Assembly: GCA_019279435.1 (NCBI GenBank)
Contig: JAAALK010000081.1
Span: 24,483,903 to 24,547,902, forward strand
Reading direction: 5' to 3'
From: Zizania palustris
Taxonomy: Eukaryota > Streptophyta > Magnoliopsida > Poales > Poaceae
Length of the DNA: 64,000 bases
Below are positions 59,096 to 64,000 of the stretch, piece after piece; position 1 is the stretch's first letter, and every line of letters starts with the position of its first letter. A model generated the notes under the pieces. It searched no databases. It was given only the letters and a program-made list of their open reading frames with translations, and was not told the DNA's origin. A program made the translations under genes and the position numbers.

Positions 59096-60046
59096 CGTTC
59101 TGACTTCTGACCTGCAGTTTATAACTGGTTGTTTAGTAGAATGATCATATTGCCCTTGTATTATTGCCTCGTGAATTGTGATTGGATAAGTTATAAATAT
59201 ATTAATGGAGTGTAGTGGATGGTTTTACGGTTTCCTATTAATTAACATGGCATATTAGATTTTTTTTACTGACATTAATTTAATAAGTGAAGAGAAGGAA
59301 ATAGTATCATCTCCATGATATGACGCTAACCCATTTCCAAGCTGGATGAAATGAAATGAAACATCTACTGTGAGCCAAATCGTTTCATTGGAGAGAGGGT
59401 ATGAAATAGTGAAATGAAACTCTCTACTGAGAGAGGGTATTTCATTCAATTGCAAAACTGATGTGTTTTTTTAGAAAATATTGTTATGAAACTCACCACT
59501 ATGAATAGGCTTATAGAGAACATGATACACTCAAGTTGTATGTATTAATATATTTGACTGTTTTTAGGAGAAATTGAGAGTTTTTCATGGTATGTTGGCA
59601 GGCTACAAGAAGAGTAATGATGTCACAGGCAAAGAACAAATTAATCTTTGAATAAGGGTTAAGAAAAAACAACAATTTGTAGTCTCACAAGAAAACAAGC
59701 AAATTTCATTGTTAAATGTTGAAAATCCTACATATATTATATTTGGTATGATGGGGAGTATATGAAAAAGATATAATCTACGTGAGAGTCTTGACATGAT
59801 CGTCTAACATGGAAAGACGTCAAAGATATGATAATATAAGACATAACATATCTAATACAATCTCTAGGATAGTCTGAATAATATATAGAAAGACATCAAA
59901 GATCTGCTGCTAGAAAACAATAGCATGCTTAATTTACCTCTACAAGTCCTACATATATAATGAGACTAGAGGTATAAATGAATGCCCAATTCCATGAGGG
60001 CTATACTAAAATAAACTAATTTAAGCCAAACTCTCAAAAAGACAAG
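59096..60046. other. intergenic AT-rich DNA upstream of the glucosylceramidase gene
   Basis: No gene was seen. The stretch 59330-59450 contains partly repeated and inverted GAAATGAAAC/GTTTCATT and GAGAGAGGGTAT words, possibly a small old inverted-repeat element with no fixed ends. Confidence 0.4.
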
Positions 60047-63000
60047 CACTACGAGAAAACAAAATATTTTCGTCAGCCAATTTAATTTCTATCGGCTTTA
60101 CAAAACGCTGATAGAAGTTAAATAACTTCTGTCAGCCTAGAACTTCCGTCGACTTTTGACTGCGGCCAACGGAAGTTAAGTGGTAGATACCGCGGTTGGG
60201 GATTATATCCCTTAACTTCCGTCGATTGCATTAAAGCCGACGGAAGTTAAATCGTCGGCTTTAATGCAGCCGACGGAAGTTAAGGGATATAATCCCCAAC
60301 CGCGCGCGCGTACAGGGAAACCTAACCCTGTACACGCGCGCGCCCAAGTCCCCCGCCGCCGCCGCTCGACGCCGCCGCCCGCCGCCGCAGGCCGCCACCC
60401 ACCGCCGCCCGCCGCCACCGTCGGCCCCGAGCGCCCCCCCCCGTTGCCCACCGCCGCCGGCCATCGCCCCCTCCCGGCTGCCACCCACCCCTGGCCGTCG
60501 CCGCCGTCCACCGGCCTCCGGACACCGTCGCCCGCCGTCCGTCGCCCGTCGACGTCCGCTAAGTAATTTTTACCCCTCTCGATCCTCTATATAATTTCCT
60601 CACTTGCATTGTGATTGAATAGTTTGTTTACTTTGTGAATTGTGAATATATGGTGTGAATTGAATTGAATTAAATTGTGAATATGCTTGCCGAATGTTTT
60701 TGTCTGATACTCAATGAACAATCATTTTTGAAAGTACCTATTGGAATACACTTGACAAAAAAACACTTGTCAATTGTAGAAACAAACCCCTTCAAATCTT
60801 ATGTATGATTTGTCAGATGATATTTGAACTATTTATATTTCTTGAATTAAATTTTGAATAATTTCTTCACTTTTGATTTGTGAATTTTGTCATAGTGGAT
60901 TGTAGTGATTGCTCTAGGTTATATTAGCAACAATTTTGTCGTAGTGGCACTTAAATTTTGATCAAGATTGATTGTATGCATGATAGACACTTAAATTTTA
61001 TCTTAGTATGTGATATAATGAATAATTGATTCATTTGCTAGTGCATGTCAAGTGGAAATTGATTCATTACGTTGACTATTTATGCAATTACAAGTGTTTC
61101 ATTTGCGATGTGCTATTATATATATGCTATTAATTAAATTCTTGTATTAATTTGTGGTTTGTTGATGATTTCATTACGGTGATTAATATTACATATATAT
61201 ACTTTCTTATATATATATTTCTTTTTGTATGCATTTTTTATTTGACAACAACGTAAATAGTGTAATGAAACATATGCGTCACTCATTTCGGACCAACATG
61301 TCTCACACGTGTCATGCGTGTGAGATGTGTAGGTCCAGAATTGTCCCTTTTGCTTGTCAGAATCAGGCAATCACCATAATCATGCCCTTCAAGTCTTCAA
61401 CAACAATGCACGCAAGGTGGTGAATGACGCGATTTCATATGCCCGCATTTAAGCGAACAATGCGTACTACAAGGAGAAGCTAGGGCAACAAATGAGCAAG
61501 ACGACGAGTGCATCCACAATATACTTGACTGAAAAATAATACCGTTCGGTAAACAATTCTAACTTTTTTAATCTTCGATTGTTGAGATTTATTTTCATAT
61601 AATACAGATAGCATCTCTATTCAGGTGAGGATTCCGAGTTTGCAAACCGCGAGGATGCCTATTTTGAATTCTGCAAGATTTGGTCTTCAATTGCATTTAA
61701 GAAGACTTCCGAGTAGAAAAGACAATGTCGTGGGATGGATCCGAAGCACAAATATGGTGTCGATGGACATATCCACCACGCTAAACACATGGTAAGACCT
61801 CCTTCTGTCACTCTATCTATAGATACATTGTAATGCGACTAACTCATATCTACTGTACAGGAAGCTAAATCTGGCAATGTGTCAAGTGACATCGAGGTCT
61901 ATGCTTCTGGTCACAAAGGAAGCAATCCTACACAGCTAGATGTCTTGTGTAGCCAGTCAGCCATGGACCATTTGGTGAGATGTTAGCAATGTTAAGAGTT
62001 TGCGTCATTTCATTTTTCTCCGTCTAATCGGACATGTTGTTTTTTGCAAGTGCAGTATGGTGAACACATGGTTCAACTCCATGGAGAGGACTATAATTGG
62101 CAAAGAGAACCTATCGACCCAATGGTCGTGTACTCCAGCGGAGGTGGAAAAAGCCATGGACGGTGAGACGATGTTTTTCTCAATGTTTTTGTGTATGGTA
62201 TTATAATGGTAGCTAACTCATTCAATGTTGCAGTTACACCATGTTCAATGGAGTTATTGACTCGAGAGCGGTGAGAGCTCAGAAGTCAACTCAATCATCG
62301 CAGAGCTCCGTCGGAGTTGACTCCAGCCGTCATCGCTCAGAAGCAAACTCGGAGGTGGTTCAGCTGAGGGAGGAAATGAGGCAGCGCAACGAGCACATCA
62401 GGCAACAACAAGAGTACTATACCGCGTGCTTAGCACAACAGCAGGTGATGATCCAAGTAAGTTTAGTTTGCAGTGTTGCAGTTATAAAGTATTCAGCAAT
62501 AGGTTTAGAACTAACTGATTGTATTACAACATTGGTAGCAAATATCCCAACAGCATGGATTTGACATGTCCTTGTTCCAACCACTACCTGCCCCGCCACC
62601 ACCACTTCCATTTGTTCCTCCTCCTACACCTGAGGTACCTCCTGACATATCGTTACTTGAGTTACTTTAGTTAGTTAAGATACTTAAGTTAGCGTTTAGA
62701 AGGTTAGTTGAGTTCATTCTCTAATTTTGTCTATTTCTTCAGAGTTTTCATACGCCCGGTCAGGATGGAGCCTCTAGGGCAAATGTGGATGAAGCAGGAG
62801 GCAGCGGCGGCGCCCATGACCCAAATGTGGGCGATCAGTGAGTATGGATGTGTATTGTGAAGTTTGGATTGAATTTGAATGTGTTATGTGAATCTCGATG
62901 TGTTATGTGACTTTGTATGTGAATTTGGATGGTATATGTGAATTTGGATGTGTATTGTGACTTTGGATGTGAATTCAGTTGTGTTATGTGATTTTGGATG

Positions 63001-63523
63001 TGATGTGTGAAGTTTGGATTTGATTTTGGATGTTATATGTGAAGTTTGAATGTGATTTTGGATGTGAGATGTGATTTTGGATGTTATATGTGAATGTGAT
63101 ATAAATTGTGGTTGGATGTGAGTGTGAATAGGGGAACCAGGAAAAACAAAAAATACCAGCTAACTTTCGTCGGCTTTGATAGCCGACGGAAGTTAGCTTC
63201 TTTCGGCCACGTGGGCAGAAATAAAGGCTAACTTCCGTCGGCTAGGGCCAAAGCTGACGGAAGTTAGGGCCACCTAACTTCCGCCGGTCAGTCTGGCCGA
63301 CGGAAGTTAGCGCGCCTCTACTGACGTGGCAGAGTTCGACGCTAACTTTCATCGGCCACGTGAAGCCGACGGAAGTTACCGACGGAAGTTAGCTAACTTC
63401 CATCTATCCGCTTCCGTGCCGACGGAAGCTAACCTTTTGCCGACGGAAGTTAGCTTCTTCCGTCGGGAAAGGGCTAACTTCCGTCGGCTTTGGCCGATGG
63501 AAGTTTGCCGGATTGTTGTAGTG
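60047..63523 (+). mobile_element. CACTA (En/Spm) element, copy 2, with transposase-gene remnants
   Basis: Starts CACTACGAGAAAACAA, ends GATTGTTGTAGTG, with the 3-bp duplication AAG at 60044-60046 and 63524-63526. Subterminal GCCGACGGAAGTTA-type repeats occur in both orientations at 60080-60290 and 63160-63500. A (GCCGCC)n block is at 60345-60540. It has transposase-gene remnants at 61230-62840. About 3.48 kb, too short for a complete autonomous CACTA element. A repetitive TGTGA-TTTGGATG region lies at 62840-63125. Confidence 0.93.
61640..62842 (+). pseudogene. Ptta/En/Spm (transposase_24-like) gene fragment in CACTA copy 2
   Basis: Exon-like pieces read EFANREDAYFEFCKIWSSIA, GMDPKHKYGVDGHIHHAKHM, IEVYASGHKGSNPTQLDV, then EPIDPMVVYSSGGGK and YTMFNGVIDSRAVRAQKS. 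This is followed by a coiled-coil region (VVQLREEMRQRNEHIRQQQ) and a Pro-rich tail that ends near DPNVGDQ (about 62840). A stop codon replaces a residue after KKTSE near 61715. The pattern is that of the smaller protein of grass CACTA elements. An earlier fragment at 61260-61350 (MRHSFRTNMSHTCHACEM) is shared with CACTA copy 1. Confidence 0.6.
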
Positions 63524-63834
63524 AAGTTATCACTACAATAGAGTTTGCTAGCTACAAAAGCCTTAGCCAAGCATCTAACGAGCTAGACGGTTATATCTTG
63601 ACTAGAGCTAGCTTATAATTGATATATTATACTTTGTATATATGTCCATATATACATATAAATAGGATGTATGTCTATTACTCGATTGTAGATCTGAACT
63701 TGTATAAAATATGTCTCTCTATGTGTAAGAGGGTCTACCAACCTTATCCTAGTAAGGATGACCATACGTATACATGAAACTATTGTCCAACTACCCATTA
63801 CTGATAGTTAGCATATCAGATAATCAATTACTGA
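63524..63834. other. spacer between two CACTA elements
   Basis: About 310 bp of AT-rich DNA with ATATATGTCC-type words; nothing recognised. Confidence 0.5.
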
Positions 63835-64000
63835 CATCAACGCCAAAACAGATGTCTTTCGTCAGCCAAATTAACTTCCGTCGGCTTTTGGGAAAGCCGA
63901 CGGAAGTTATTTACCTTCCGTCGGCCTCCAGGAGCCGACGAAAGTTAACTTAACTTCCGTCGGCTTCTGACAATGGCCGACGGAAGTTAGCGGGGATTTT
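63835..64000 (+). mobile_element. CACTA element, copy 3, cut by the window end
   Basis: From about CATCAACGCCAAAACAGATG onward it follows the left end of copies 1 and 2 (TCTTTCGTCAGCC, then repeated CTTCCGTCGGC / GCCGACGGAAGTTA). The terminal CACTA bases are altered. It continues past 64000. Confidence 0.75.

Overview
This is nuclear DNA from a flowering plant, almost certainly a grass of the rice type (Oryza or a close relative). The evidence is GT-AG introns, plant-only gene families, GC-rich monocot first exons, and a dense load of small MITEs, CACTA, Helitron and LTR elements inside introns and between genes. All calls come from reading the sequence; no database search was run.

Five host genes are visible. 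(1) A cdc2-related protein kinase lies on the minus strand (217-9949); its 3' end leaves the window on the left, and a non-coding first exon sits near 10.7-10.96 kb. (2) A chloroplast Rieske-fold, LHC-like protein (PSB33/LIL8 type) lies on the plus strand (12277-17079, 3 exons). (3) A single-exon AP2/ERF transcription factor lies on the plus strand (23510-24127). (4) A clade-B (AP2C-like) PP2C phosphatase lies on the minus strand (30366-33108, 4 exons) and carries two single-base frame breaks. (5) A GH116 non-lysosomal glucosylceramidase (GBA2-like) lies on the minus strand (38211-57291, about 19 coding exons), with a non-coding first exon near 58.8-59.1 kb. These genes form no pathway together; each has its own promoter.

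Transposons make up most of the rest, and much of that is inside introns. The kinase has a 7.3 kb intron holding a MITE split by a 6.9 kb Copia element (TSD CAGAT), which is itself split by a 2 kb solo LTR (TSD GAACT). PSB33 intron 1 (3.8 kb) holds a 617-bp MITE, a Helitron-like fragment and a 1.45 kb element with LTRs in inverted orientation (TSD CTTTC). The glucosylceramidase has a 12 kb intron holding a Copia element (TSD TCAAG) with a sister copy of the same family nested in it in the opposite orientation (TSD GTGAG). One PP2C intron carries a TAA-flanked MITE. The intergenic stretches hold three CACTA elements of one family (20993-22709, 60047-63523, and one running off the right end from about 63835), several TTA/TAA-type MITEs, and a 5S-rRNA-derived SINE-like insertion (34427-34584) inside a MITE.

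The most unusual items are the 5S-derived retroposon with a 16-bp target duplication, the inverted-LTR element, the long inverted Copia pair inside a gene, the fold-back hairpin carried by one CACTA copy, and the CAG-to-TAG pattern of nonsense changes in the Copia elements.
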